Assembly (NCBI GenBank): GCA_031769625.1
Contig: JAUIMM010000121.1
Span: 13,636,001 to 13,700,000, forward strand
Origin: Taudactylus pleione
Taxonomy: Eukaryota; Chordata; Amphibia; Anura; Myobatrachidae
Length of the DNA stretch: 64,000 nt
Reading direction: 5' to 3'
The position numbers and the translations under genes are program-made. Below are positions 41,915 to 53,005 of this stretch, piece by piece. The notes below the pieces were generated by a model. It was not told the DNA's origin, searched no databases, and saw nothing but the letters and a program-made list of their open reading frames with translations. Position 1 is the stretch's first letter. Each line of letters starts with the position of its first letter.

Positions 41915-43640
41915 GGCGGGCCTCCCCCTGGGGGATCCCAGGGTAGGAGGCCGACTTCTTCAATTTGCCCAGTGTTGCTGTCAGACCATCACAGACACCT
42001 GGGTGAGAGAAGTGGTCTCTCGGGGGTACGCCTCCCCATCAGTTCTTCTGCACAGGCCTCCTGTCCAACAAGGGCAAGGCTTAGGCCTTTCAAAAGGCAG
42101 TACAATCCATGCTCCAGGGTTGGGGTCATTGTATTGGTCCTGTTATCTCAGAGGGGAATGAGTTATTCCAGCCTTTTTCTGGTTCAAAAACCGAATGGTT
42201 CCCACCGACCTATCCTCAATCTCAAGTCCCTGAACAAGATCAGCGGGGTACCTCGGTTGAGGATGGAAACTCTACGTTCCATTATACTAGCTATGGAACC
42301 TGGGGATTTGTGGCGTCTCTGGATATTCAGGATGCATACCTGGATATTCCAATTGCTTCTGCTCACCAATGTTTTCTCAGGATTGATGTGTTACAACATT
42401 ATTTCCAGTTTCAGGCCCTGCCGTTTGGCCTTTCTACTGCACCTTGGGTGTTTACAAAAGTTATGGCGGTAATGGCAGCCCATCTGCGGCTCCAGGGGGT
42501 CCGCCTTTTGCCGTACCTGGACGACCTCTTGTTGTTGGCAAGATCTCCAGAGGTACTTCACCACCACCTACAGCTGACAATATTTGTCCTACAGATGCAC
42601 GGATGGTTGATCAATTGGAAGAAGTCCTCCCTGATCCCATCACAAAGGATGCTCCATCTAGGAGCTCTGCTGGATTCCTAACAGCAAAGTATTTTTCTGA
42701 CAGCGGGCAAAATCTCTACCTTGCAGAAGCGAGTGCACAGATGCCTCCACTGTCGCCGAGTATCCATACACTCAGCCATGCAGTTACTGGGATCCATGGT
42801 GTCGACATTCAACATGGTGGAATATGCCCAGTTTCATTCCCAGCCTCTGCAAAAATTGATCCTCTCCCAGTGGGATGGATTACCACATCTGATAAGGACA
42901 CAAACGATGGTACTCTCTCCGGAGGTGCATCTAGCTCTGACTTGGTGGCTGCAGTCGGTCCAGCTCACCAGGAACTGCCCCTTTTGGATTCCGGACTGGG
43001 TCCTTCTAACAACGGACGTCAGTCTCCGGGGTTGGGGCGCAGTGACGGGTCCACACTCCTTTCTGGGGAGGTGGTCACCAGAAGAGTCTGCTCTACTGAT
43101 GAACATAATGGAACTTTGGGCAGTCTCCAGGGCCCTACAACAAGCAAGGATCATACTTCACGGAAAGCCCATGCGAGTTCAGTCAGACAACGCCACGGCA
43201 GTGGCTTAAATAAACCATCAAGGAGGAACTTGAAGTCCGGCGGCAATGTCAGAGGTGTCACGCATCCTGACATGAGCGGAAGTCCATCTACCTGCCATAT
43301 CGGCAGTGTTCATTCCAGGAGTCTTCAAGTGGGAAGCAGACTTCCTCAGCTGTCATGACGTGCATCCCAGGGAATGGTCTCTTCAACAAGAGGTGTTTCA
43401 GCTCCTGGAGGATAAGTGGGACCTTCCGGACGTGGACCTCGTGGCCTCTTGACAAAATCACAAACTGCCTCTGTATGGGTCTAGGACAAGAGACGCCAAG
43501 GCTCTCTTGGTAGACGCTCTGTCAAGTGGACCTTCCAGTTTGCATACCTGTTTCTCCAATCTCCCCCCTTCCTCGAGTATTTCGGAAGTTCAAACAAGAA
43601 GAGTGCACTGTCCTGCTGGTGGCCCAGATGTCACTGCTAC
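41915..43640 (+). pseudogene. DIRS E reverse transcriptase-RNase H (broken)
   Basis: VQKPNGSHRPILNLKSLNK and RMETLRSIILAMEPGD are in one frame. After a small indel near 42,310, ASLDIQDAYLDI (motif A), LPFGLSTAPWVFTKVMA, YLDDLLLL (motif C intact) and LINWKKSSLIPSQRM lie in another, ending at a stop at 42,679-42,681. RNase H resumes at 42,721: LLTTDVSLRGWGAV, MNIMELWAVSRAL and VQSDNATAVA, then a stop at 43,207-43,209. The tail (DVHPREWSLQQEVFQ and after) has further stops near 43,450. YLDD and the RNase H acidic residues survive in pieces. Confidence 0.83.
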
Positions 43641-43689
43641 TCAGATCTTAAGAGTCTCTCAATCAACACTCCATTGCTGTTGCCTCAAT

Positions 43690-44781
43690 GTCTGGACCTG
43701 TTGTCTCAGGGTCCTTGCCTTTACCCAGACCTGGGTCGTCTGTCATTGATGGCGTGGCTATTGGGACATCCCTCCTAAGGTCAAAGGGGTTTTCAGGCAC
43801 TATGGTTAACACCATGCTCAGGGTGCGGAAACCTGCTTCTGTTAGGATTTACCACAGAATGTGGCATACCTACTTTGAATGGTCACCCCAGTGGTTACGA
43901 TCCCCAAGTGTTTAGGGTATCCAGAGTTTTGGCTTTCCTTCAGGCGGGTTTGGATCTTGGTCTCCGGCTTGCTTCCCTGAAGGTGCATGTCTCTGCCCTT
44001 TCAGTGTGGTTCCAGAGAAGGACTGCTCCTCTTCCTGATATATGTACTTTCCTTCAAGGGGTCCTTCGCATTCAGCCTCCCTTTGTCCCTCCTGTGGCTC
44101 TTTGGGATTTGGCTGTTGTCCTTTAGGGCCCTCCATTTGAACCCCTGGATTCGGTGGATCTCAAATGGCTCACTGCTATGACAGTTTTTCTTCTGGCTTT
44201 TGCTTCTGCCAGAAGAGTGTCAGATTTGGGGGCTCTCTTGTCTTCCCCATTTCTGTTTTTTCACCAGGACAGGGTGTTGCTTCGGACTTGCCCTGGTTTC
44301 CTTTCTAAGGTGGTCTCTAGTTTCCACATTAATAAGGACATGATTGTGCTGGCCTTTAATTCCCCAGACTTCACGGCGGGAGAGGCCTCATTGGATGTGG
44401 TACGTGCCCTCAGGATTTATGTGGACCATACTAGTTCCCTTTGGAAGTCAGACTCCTTGTTTGTCGTCCTATGGATTCCACAAAAAGGGATGGGCCAGCC
44501 AATAAGCAAACTTTGGCTAGGTGGCTTCACATGGCGATCTCTGAGGCTTACACTCATGAGGGCCTTCCAGTGCTGCCCTCTGTTACTGCTCATTCTACTC
44601 AGTCTGTGCATCCTTCATGGGCAGCTCGCCGTGGCACCTTGACTGTTCAGCTTTGTAAGGCAACCACGTGGTCCTCTGTCCAGACCTTTTTAAGGTATTA
44701 TGAATTTGATACCTTTGACTCTCAGGATGCATTCTTTGGGTGGTGGATTCTCCTCTCTGCACAGGAGCTTCCCCACTCTTG
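43690..44781 (+). pseudogene. DIRS E tyrosine recombinase (broken)
   Basis: Pieces in alternating frames: SVIDGVAIGTSLLRSKGFSG, VRKPASVRIYHRMWHTYFEW, LDLGLRLASLKVHVSALSVW, IQPPFVPPVALWDLAVVL, FLLAFASARRVSDLGALLSS (catalytic Arg), HINKDMIVLAFNSPDFTAGE, AHSTQSVHPSWAARRG (the box II Arg is now Gln) and FLRYYEFDTFDSQD (Tyr kept). No terminal stop is found at the usual place, so the frame runs on into the ICR. The lost box II arginine alone would be expected to inactivate it. Confidence 0.83.
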
Positions 44782-44800
44782 GGGGTACTGCTTTGGGACA

Positions 44801-44905
44801 TCCCCAAGGTCACCCTGTGGACCCCCATATGTACCCTGAAGTAGAAAAGGAGAGATGTGGTAAGAACTTACCTTTGTTATCTCTTTCTATGAAGTCCACA
44901 GGGCA
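44801..44905 (+). repeat. Internal complementary region of DIRS E
   Basis: CCCCAAGGTCACCCTGTGG to CCTGAAGTAGAAAAGG, then GATGTGGTAAGAACTTACC to TTTCTATGAAGTCC. Confidence 0.85.
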
Positions 44906-45164
44906 CCCACCCTGATGCATCTGTGCTTAAGATGGGCTTCGCTCTGGTCACAGGTTTTCCGTCTCCTTCTGTGTGAGAATGTGATTCTAGTGTGTTCCAG
45001 ACATTCTTCCCTCTTTTTTATCCTCAAAAAAGAATAAAAAAAGTATTCCTATCACGGGGCACTCAGGAACAAACACATATGATTGATTTCTAAATCCACA
45101 TAACCACTAGATATAGCAACATTAGTGAACCATGTTATACCAATTATTTTAAAACTTAACCTTT

Positions 45165-45370
45165 AATCAACCCTTGGATTGGATACAGCGAAATATATTT
45201 TATTTTTATGATTTTAATATATTTAAAAACAATTCAGTCTTAAATCCACCCCACAATTTTTAATATTTATAAATAATTCGGACTAGTAGTAATATGTCTC
45301 TCATGAGCGTCTGTAGACAACGGACTTCTATTATATCAAAAGGTATAATATCTCTGGTTATGAATAACCA
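45165..45370. repeat. Direct repeat unit 1 in PLE 2
   Basis: Shares, with divergence, TTAATCAACCCTTGGATTGG, AATTCGGACTA, ATGTCTCTCATGAGCGTCTG and ACAACGGA with 48,275-48,480, in the same order and orientation. Confidence 0.6.
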
Positions 45371-45656
45371 GAATTAGTTTTGTCAAAACCGGATAATTGG
45401 CGAAGACAGAATCTGTTTGCAATTGGAATCTGCGCAATGCTGTCTTGTAAAGGGCCAAGACTCCATCTTAGAAATAAAATCTCACAGCACTATTTTGTAA
45501 ACAAAAGGTACATAGTCAGCCTTCCTCAAACACAGGCAGACTAGACAGGGAGGCTCCGACAGCACAGCTGGAAGCCTCCTTCCTGTATGAGAATTAAATT
45601 CACTGTATAAACACATTTTGCAATTTGCAGTTTAAGAACATCAGAAAAATACATGT

Positions 45657-45677
45657 GTGCTTGTGTGTGTGTGTGTG

Positions 45678-45716
<39 letters not shown>
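45657..45716. repeat. TG/TA microsatellite
   Basis: A TGTG run passing into a TA run of more than 30 bp. Confidence 0.9.
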
Positions 45717-45720
<4 letters not shown>

Positions 45721-46738
45721 GCAACTCATACACACAATGTTAAACAGAATACAGTCAGTTTTTTTTAGTGATCCTTCCCAAAATCATACTGGCATGGCCA
45801 CACACACACATAGATGCCCTTCCAGCTTAGTGCTGCTCGCTGAGTGCCCCACCGACCCTCAGACGCACAACGCAATTCAGTGGTGTTTTCCCCGCATAGA
45901 TACATTTAAAAGCAATGGTCCCGTAACGCAAAAAGGATAATTAAGAAATGAATGTTTTCTGTAACTATGGCTTAGTAAATGACAATTGAACTGTGTGTGG
46001 AACCGTACTGACCTACTCTGTTTCCGCAGCATTCCGGTGACATCAATATGAAGATCAGAACATGCGGCTATGAAATATGAATGTTAGAGAGAATATCTAT
46101 TTGAAATGTTGTTTTCCATAGCAGCTTAGATTTGCATGTTGGGGGATACAAAAGGAGGTTGGAGACCTTTTGTATCCATTTGGAATTGTCCAATAAATGC
46201 CCTGTAACAGATTTCTCCAAAGGACTGGTTATTCCAGTCTAATCAATAGAGCCAGCTAGCTGAGAGTAGAAACAGTAGTCTCAGGTAACCAAAAAGGATA
46301 CTCCCTTTCTGATGACCTCACAGGTAAAAGGGGGCGGGAACATAGCATGCACATCCTGAGAAAACAGTTTAGCAGACACACTTGCAGATTTTAGAAGGAA
46401 GAGAGAGGTACACTCCCTGACCAGACAACGGAAGAATGGGTCTCAGTTCCTCTGGGTTGTTATAGCTGAGTATAAAATGTGCAATATTTAGCCTATTTGG
46501 GTGTCTGTAACTATGTGGTGTTAATCTGTTATTAGCTTAGCATGGTGTGTGGTTTGTAGTTTTCTAAGGATATTCATGAGTCTGTGTTAGCATACAGTGG
46601 ATGATATGTTATCTAATCTGTACTCTTCATCTACACTGTAGGGTACAATAGTCTGTTGTTAGCATGCAGGAAAGGGATTGATTGTGGAATTGTTGTGATA
46701 TTTGTGAATGATTGATGCTGGTTGATTGAGATCCTCTG

Positions 46739-46905
46739 ATGTGTTCTGTGTTGGGGCCCTGCCATGTGTTCTGTGTTGGGGCCTGCCATGTGTTCTGTGT
46801 TGGGGCCCTGCCATGTGTTCTGTGTTGGGGCCCTGCCATGTGTTCTGTGTTGGGGCCCTGCCATGTGTTCTGTGTTGGGGCCTTGCCATGTGTTCTGTGT
46901 TTGCC
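46739..46905. repeat. 25-bp tandem repeat, about 7 units
   Basis: Unit TGTGTTCTGTGTTGGGGCCC followed by TGCCA, almost perfect. Repetitive peptides on both strands are artefacts of it. Confidence 0.92.
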
Positions 46906-47640
46906 TTCCCATTTGTGAATGATTGATGCTGGTTGGAGAGATGAGCTTTGTGTGTGCTGTATACTCATGAATGTGATCATAGGGTGGTGTCAGTGTTGTA
47001 TCGTGGAGGTTGAATTGATGGCAGCTTTGAATGGTCGTGGGTGGTTGCCGTGTGGTGTTGTGTGAGTCAGATGGGTATGTTGTCTGCGGTTTGTTGGAGA
47101 TGGCTTGCCTCCATGTGGGGTGAACAAGGGAAATGGTGATTCTGCCCAGTTGTGGTGTTGTGTGGGTCAGATAGGTATATTGTCTTTGTTGTGGTTGTGG
47201 TCATTGATGGATGATTTGCGGAGTTGCAGCTTGGTGCAGGATGGAGTTTGCCTAGGGATCATGAGGCTTGCAAACAAAGGAAAAACATGTGCTTCGGCCC
47301 TTCCCCCTCCCCACGGTCTAATGACTACTGGATGAGGTCTGTAGTAGGATGGTATTGTTGTATATTGGAATCAGCTTGTGTGGTACATGTTGGAATATTA
47401 AATGGTGCAGTGTTTGCCTGATGTGTTGGCATATGATATTCAGCTTGCATATTTAACTAACTATGGCATTATGGGAGATTTCAATGAGGTAGCTTCATAA
47501 TGGAGTTTGTTTGTAGACCATGCGGTTTGGACAATAGGGCAGGAAGCATTCCCAACCCCCCCCCCTCACACACACTCCATCACCAGCCATCTTGAACATG
47601 TGCTCTCAGCAGACATTGATATATCTCTCATTGTATTTTA

Positions 47641-47645
47641 ATATG

Positions 47646-47680
<35 letters not shown>
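47641..47680. repeat. (TC)n microsatellite
   Basis: About 20 TC units with one interruption. Confidence 0.9.
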
Positions 47681-47683
<3 letters not shown>

Positions 47684-47904
47684 TGCTCATTGTATTTTGA
47701 TCTTTAATAACCGTTTCATGTATTTTAACTGTACCTTATGACCTAATGTTTGTACAATTTATTTGCGCTCATTATTAGATCATAGCGTTGTAACATCTGT
47801 ACTTTTACCTGAATAATAATCTTTAGCGCTTCGGACCGCTATTCAACTGTCTCGGTATTTCATTAATGGTATAATCAAAATAGCGACATCTTGTGGTTTT
47901 AGAA

Positions 47905-48020
47905 GGTATAGGCAGGGTTTTGTCTTAGAGGTTTATAGGCAGGGTTTTGTCTTAGAGGTTTTTAGGCAGGGTTTTGTCTTAGAGGTTCTAGGCAGGTGAA
48001 TCTTAGAGGTTTATAGGAAG
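47905..48020. repeat. 26-bp tandem repeat, about 4 units
   Basis: Unit AGGCAGGGTTTTGTCTTAGA plus GGTTTT, decaying at its right end. Confidence 0.88.
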
Positions 48021-48274
48021 GAATATATTAAAAGGTATTTACAAATTTAACAGTTTCTTAGTTAACACATTTTAGAATCTTAATATTGCAGGCATCATTC
48101 ATGTATTGAAATGCATACAGCAATCTTCAGTTTAATTATTAATACTATCATCTCATGAATAGTTCTAAAGGCCAGATTATAGGTGCCCACTAATCATTGT
48201 CCTATAGTCTAACAGACACCCATAATACTTTACTTAGTATAGTGAGGATGGTCGAACCTAAGCATATGCCACAC

Positions 48275-48480
48275 CCTTAATCAATCCCTGGATTGGATGT
48301 GGCAAAATGTATAATATTAAAAAACGTACAATAAAATCATTGATTCCACCTAACAATGTTTAATAGTTCTATATTACTCGGACTAACACATAAATACTAT
48401 ATAATTAGATGTCTCTCCCGAACGCCTGTAAATAACGGATGCGCATTGATCACCATTTATTATGTCTCTGTTTTAATAGA
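48275..48480. repeat. Direct repeat unit 2 in PLE 2
   Basis: Partner of 45,165-45,370: TTAATCAATCCCTGGATTGG, TACTCGGACTAA, ATGTCTCTCCCGAACGCCTG, ATAACGGA. Confidence 0.6.
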
Positions 48481-48889
48481 GCTATTGTTGGTATCCTTAT
48501 TCCAATAATCCTAAAAGATCACTTATTACCAATGAGGAATCAATGTCAATCTATTTAGCAATCTTATTCAATATAGCTGATCTGACATTCAAACCAATGA
48601 AACATTCATCTGGCAGCAAGTAAATTTATTTTTGCAACTGTGTATTCAGTTACATCAATGTATCATACTGAACTAATATATCTCTCATGATTATCATACA
48701 TAAGTTGTAATACTAACTGCACTTTCCCTAGCACAGGTTAACGTGTTAGCCAGGGGTTAATTCCTTCAGACATTAATCCTAAATTTCAATAATGCTGTTA
48801 TAAGATCACAAGGCAGGTTATATTTTACATCAAAATGTTTATTGATGAAAGCCTCTTAAATATATTTAATATCCCATGTGCAGTAATCT

Positions 48890-49420
48890 TTAGCTCGGTA
48901 TCTGGCATAAATGCCTCTTAAATATCTCCGAAAACCGGGTCACACGTGCCCGCTCCGTACCTGACAATGATGCCTCTTAATTAATACTAAATATCGTGTC
49001 ACATGCGCCCGCTAGTCAACTAGGCTTGGTATCTGGCATAGGTGCCACTTTAATCACTCTGGATATAGGGTCACAAGTGCCCGTTAGTGAGTATCCTTTA
49101 ATCTTACGAGTGTTCATTAGCATGTGGCACAAATGCCTCTTACATAGCTCTAAATACCGGGTCACATGCGCCCGCTTGGTATCTGGCATAAATGCCTCCT
49201 GAATAACTTTGAATATCGGGTCACACGTGCCCCTTTAATACTTGGTATAAATGCCTCCTGAATAACTTTGAATATCGGGTCACACGCACCCCTTTAATAC
49301 TTGGTATAAATGCCTCTTAGACACCTATGAATACCGGGTCACACACGCCCGCTAGGCAGTTCAGCTTAATGTTTGGCATAAATGCCTATGGATACTAGGT
49401 CCCGCTAATCAGTATCCTAT
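48890..49420. repeat. Degenerate tandem repeat, about 55-70 bp units, 8 or so copies
   Basis: Each unit has GGTATCTGGCATAAATGCCT, CTTAAATA or CCTGAATA, then CGGGTCACACGTGCCCGCT with variation. Unit length varies, and the GGCATAAATGCC core is palindromic. Confidence 0.85.
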
Positions 49421-49525
49421 AATATCCAGACGTTCATGTAAATACATAACATTGTATCTGTAAGGTGGTCACAACATAGACATAGACATACACACTACAT
49501 TCGCCCGACAGCGTGCATCGCGTGT

Positions 49526-49564
49526 CTCCTGACGCGCGTTTCGCTGTGGGCTTAATCATAGGAG
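49526..49564 (-). ncRNA. Hammerhead-like ribozyme motif, PLE 2
   Basis: Minus strand: CTCCT, ATGATTA, an extra A, stem II GC-CCACA-GC, GAAAC, a GCGC loop, GTC, then AGGAG pairing with CTCCT as stem I. Core positions 3 and 8 are A and U, complementary though not the usual C and G. It lies 0.9 kb downstream of the PLE coding tail on the same strand. Confidence 0.5.
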
Positions 49565-49599
49565 CAACCCGTCCGTCGGGTTGTAAGATCCTTTATACA

Positions 49600-50455
49600 T
49601 AGTAATCACCAATCAGCTTACTCCTTAATGATTAATGGCATTAACAGCCAATCCGTTTGGCCTGTCAGCGTTCTCATAGGTTTACAGCAAATAGCAATAA
49701 TTTCAATAGAGAAACAGAATGTACTAATGATTAATAAATACACTATCAACCTTGACAATATGTCACAATATAACAATGAGTCAGTACTAAATCCTAGCCA
49801 AAATACCAGGACAAGTTAAAATTAAACCTCCAGGGGTGTTAAAATTCTCACATAAGGTGACTGTCTTATCTTTCCACCTATAATAAAATTAAGAGAGTAT
49901 TCAATAACCATATTTCTTTTTAAAGCTTATAAATTAATTATACCAATTAGTACCCAATCCTTAATATTAGAATTGTTCAACTAACACCATTATTAATGTA
50001 TTCCCAAAAAATAAATAAAAATATATATTCTAAACAACAATTAAATTATAACATAAAAAATAAAAAAGTAGAAAAAATATATATATTTATGTTGATAATA
50101 ATTCATCATATTCATTAATTTGATATATATCAAAAATATTTCAACTAATAAATCCCCTATAATAAATTATTAAACCTCTGTATATCCTAGTGTCCATATT
50201 CCAATATTCCCATATATGTGTAATTAATAAATTATTCATTAAATTATATCCAAAATCATTATTAATAACCATTTAAATGTGCCTAAATCTAAAATATAAA
50301 TTAATCATAGTGCTCTGTGATAAAAATTATATTAAAAAGTGTGATAACACGTGATAAAAAAACTACGTGAAAATAATTAGGACAGGTATATAAACCTGAT
50401 CAATAAGATAATGTACATATTTAATATTTAATAAACCAGATCTTCAATTTCCAGA
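49600..50455 (-). other. PLE 2 3' noncoding region, A/T-rich
   Basis: About 75% A+T with no reading frame of note. It lies between the coding tail and the hammerhead-like motif. Confidence 0.5.
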
Positions 50456-50643
50456 TTATTTAAGAAATACACCAAAGTTAATATGTTCATTCATTCCGAC
50501 TGGTTGTAAACCCCCCAGTAGAAATGTCCAATGACTCTCTCTCTTCAATAACTGTTGAGTAATATTACCACCCCTAATCCCCAAGTTCACTTTTTCTATG
50601 CCGAAGGCTCCCAAAGCAGAGATATCCCCATTATGTTGGTCTC
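50456..50643 (-). pseudogene. PLE 2 endonuclease C-terminal tail
   Basis: Minus strand: GIRGGNITQQLLKRESHWTF, then LGGLQPVGMNEHINF and a stop. It aligns with the end of PLE 1 (RGGDRFKRLCEAESKWIFRL, then LSPDGLNEALEF), including the Arg-Gly-Gly, Glu-Ser-x-Trp and Pro-x-Gly-x-Asn positions. The rest of the ORF is missing because the copy is 5'-truncated. A diverged PLE family relative to PLE 1. Confidence 0.7.
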
Positions 50644-50664
50644 TTTTATCCTCCCTCGGCTTGC

Positions 50665-50846
50665 TATGAAACTGATGTGCCTCTGGCCCGGGGGTGGGGT
50701 ATAGAGGGAGACCAAAGTACATCCTGGGAAGAAAAATTTACTGCCCGGATGACTCGGCATCACCTAAACCCCCAAGGTCACCCTCTGGACCCTATGAACT
50801 TTGTAGAAAGAGAGATAACAAAGGTAAGTTCTTACCATATTTCTCA
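50665..50846 (+). repeat. 3' inverted terminal repeat of DIRS E
   Basis: AAACTGATGTGCCTCTGGCC to CTTTGTAGAAAG plus the outer extension ending CTTACCATATTTCTC. Confidence 0.85.
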
Positions 50847-50847
50847 G

Positions 50848-51358
50848 CCAGTAAGGCTGAATTGCTAACACCTCTACATGCTGTTCCTGATTATTTTCAA
50901 AGTGTGAGTTATCATAGGGAACACATACCCTAGATAACCACTCAAACACCTATCTTAGTGAGAAAGTGTCAATGCCATGTGTCTCGGGAAGACTATACCT
51001 GGAGAAGAAGTGAGGCAACTTTGTATTCAAGTTTAGGTTGCTCTGACACAATGGCAACAAATCTATTCTCTATGGACTGGAATATCTTTGAGTTTAGCTC
51101 CTATTGTCCCAGGAGAACCTGTTTTCTGGCATAACTCTTTCTTTGCTGGCACATGGAGTACTACCGATTGGGAACTCAGGTGTTTCTCTGCCCATGCCAT
51201 GTTTCCTGTTACTTTGCTCAGGATAGCTGAGTTTTTGGTACCACCTTGGTGATTCAAGTAGGCTACTACTTCCACATTGTCTGAGAACACGTTCATGTGA
51301 ACTGGTCCTGGAGATGGTGTAATGCTTTCCACACCAGTCTCATAGTTGTTTGAAGAGA
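50848..51358 (-). pseudogene. Old antisense DIRS (family 2): RNase H and tail piece
   Basis: Minus strand: MRLVWKALHHLQDQFT (matching ELRAVYRALQ), FSDNVEVVAYLNHQGGT (the RNase H SDN block), AWAEKHL, then a diverged tail ending VEVLAIQPYW at 50,848. The next expected residues (about seven) are missing and the following segment appears at 18,880, so it is the upstream neighbour of the 17.3-18.88 kb piece. Stops and frameshifts are frequent. Confidence 0.8.
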
Positions 51359-51360
51359 GT

Positions 51361-51455
51361 AATTTCTACTTCGGGGTCCATAGGCTCCACAGGGAGACCT
51401 TGGGGTATAGGTGATGGCTAAGTCATCTGGGCACCATGCAGTTAAAAGTTTCGTT
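51361..51455 (+). repeat. 5' terminal repeat of DIRS F, shortened
   Basis: AATTTCTACTTCGGGGTCC to GGGCACCATGCAGTTAAAAG, then it jumps to leader sequence (TTGGGTGCCTGGCCGGAG). The inner 60 bp or so of the repeat is missing. Confidence 0.8.
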
Positions 51456-52274
51456 GGGTGCCTGGCCGGAGTTGGGTCACTGGTTATTGCAGTGGGGCTA
51501 TTCCAGCCCCTGAAGATTTTTAAAAGAAGGTTCTTAATTTCTTCTGAGCGGACAGTCCAGAGGACATCCGCCCTGCCGCTCTGTCACCCCGCCGGCGATC
51601 TTTCTGGGACTCCGGCGTCTCAGCTAGCAGGGACCCCGCGGGTATCCCTGGGCTGCGGCCGGATGTCACGGGGAGCAGGTAAGCGGCAGGTCACTGCGTG
51701 CGGTGACCCGCTGAAAAGCAGTCTTTTTCCCCGGGTCTTGGGGACTCCCCTGGGATGACAGCAGGTAGAGCCAGGCACTAATTCCCTGCGCTGCCACTAG
51801 ACTGCCAGGGACACATGCTGATCCAGTGTCCTGGGGTTTAATTGCCATCCACGGGAGGCAACCTTCCCTGTTTAACAGCCGGCTCCTCCCCTCTCCTCAG
51901 TGCACCTTTCCACTGTGGCCTGGCTGGGCTGAGGCAGCTCTACCTCTCTGGATACGCCCCCTCTGAGGTCATTTTCTCCAGGCTAGTCGCAGATCTTGCA
52001 GGATGTGCGGAATTCGGGTCTCCCTACATTCCTCTCCTCTATTGTGGTCAGCGTATGTAGCACTATAGCCTACCACTGTGTAGTTGAATTGTAGTGCCAT
52101 TGTGCAGGTGTTTTCTTCTGCATTGTATGTGACCTTATACTAGCGCTGCCTGTCTGTGCTTCTTTTTCCGTCTGTCAGCCATATTACTTTACCTGTGCTA
52201 TTTTTCTCACTGAGCCCTTACAGTACAAGTTTTGTCATTCTATCTGTGTGGTGGGTCACATACAGTGTGCACAC

Positions 52275-53005
52275 ACAGAAATGGTTGGCATCCAACTATC
52301 CTTTTCCTGAGGCTCATTGCAGGAAATGGGAAACCCCACCTGCGGTGGATTCCCATGTCACCCGCTTAATTAAAAGTGCTACATTGCCATTACCTTCTAT
52401 CTCTTCTCTGAAGGATTCCAAGGACAGGAAAGTGGAGACTTGTTTGAAGTCTATCTACTCTCTCTCTGGGGCAGTGGCCCGTCTGTCCATGGTCATCTTT
52501 TGGGTGACTAAAGCCGTTGAGAGCTGGGCCAACGCTTTAGAGGATACTTTTCCAGACGATGCTCCGGATATCCAGAGAGCGTTAATAGGACAGAGATGCG
52601 GCTTCCTATTTTGGGGAAGCATCGTTAGATGCCAGCCTGCTGACCTCTAGGGTTTTGGCTGCAGCTGTGTCTGCTCGTCGGTCCTTGTGGCTGCGGTCCT
52701 GGAGAGCTGACGCAGACTCTAAAAAGGGCCTGGAGGCCTTACCTTTTAATGGGGAGTTGCTATTTGGTCCAGACTTGGACAAAATAGTGGATATTCTGGC
52801 TAAATCAAAGTCAGCCTTCCTCCCTTCGGCTTCAGCACCTGCTAAGGTGAGGAACTCTGCTTTTCGGTCCTTTCGGGTTCAGGGTAAGGCCAAAGCTCAG
52901 TCCTTCCCGAGGCAGTCGGCGACCAAGACTGCCTCTAAACCCAAGAAGCAGGCCTGGAGTGCCAGGCGCCCTTCTTCCAAGCAGGAAGATAAACCTTCTG
53001 CCTGA
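52275..53005 (+). pseudogene. DIRS F Gag, C-terminal half only
   Basis: Opens mid-protein at WLASNYPFPEAHCRKWETPP. Then SHVTRLIKSATLPLPSI, KVETCLKSIYSLSGAVARLS, and a shift near 52,590 (loss in the GQMRDAAS block). From 52,655: SARRSLWLRSWRADADSKKG, GPDLDKIVDILAKSKSAF and a Lys/Ser-rich tail. TGA at 53,003-53,005. The cysteine-rich N-terminus and acidic region are absent, so this copy cannot make normal Gag. Confidence 0.85.

Larger units (their letters stand above)
45026..50643 (-). mobile_element. Penelope-like element 2 (mostly 3' noncoding) in DIRS E
   Basis: Interrupts DIRS E between the ICR and the 3' repeat. TTTTATCCTC occurs at both junctions (45,016-45,025 and 50,644-50,653). The minus-strand start encodes only the PLE C-terminus. 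The rest is noncoding, with a hammerhead-like motif and several tandem repeats. Direct repeats near 45.17 and 48.28 kb suggest a partial second copy or terminal-repeat-like unit. Parts of 45.5-48.2 kb may be separate insertions. Confidence 0.7.
39922..50846 (+). mobile_element. DIRS element E, rearranged and split by a PLE
   Basis: A more diverged copy than C and D, closer to G and A. Its 5' repeat and most of the leader are replaced by an inverted recombinase/ICR segment (39,922-40,440). Gag, RT, RNase H, recombinase and ICR follow. A minus-strand PLE (45,026-50,643) separates the ICR from the 3' repeat. Confidence 0.88.

Noticed and set aside
46627..46980. Repetitive minus-strand frames with a THGRAPTQN-like unit
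   Set aside because: Artefact of a 25-bp tandem repeat, open in several frames on both strands.
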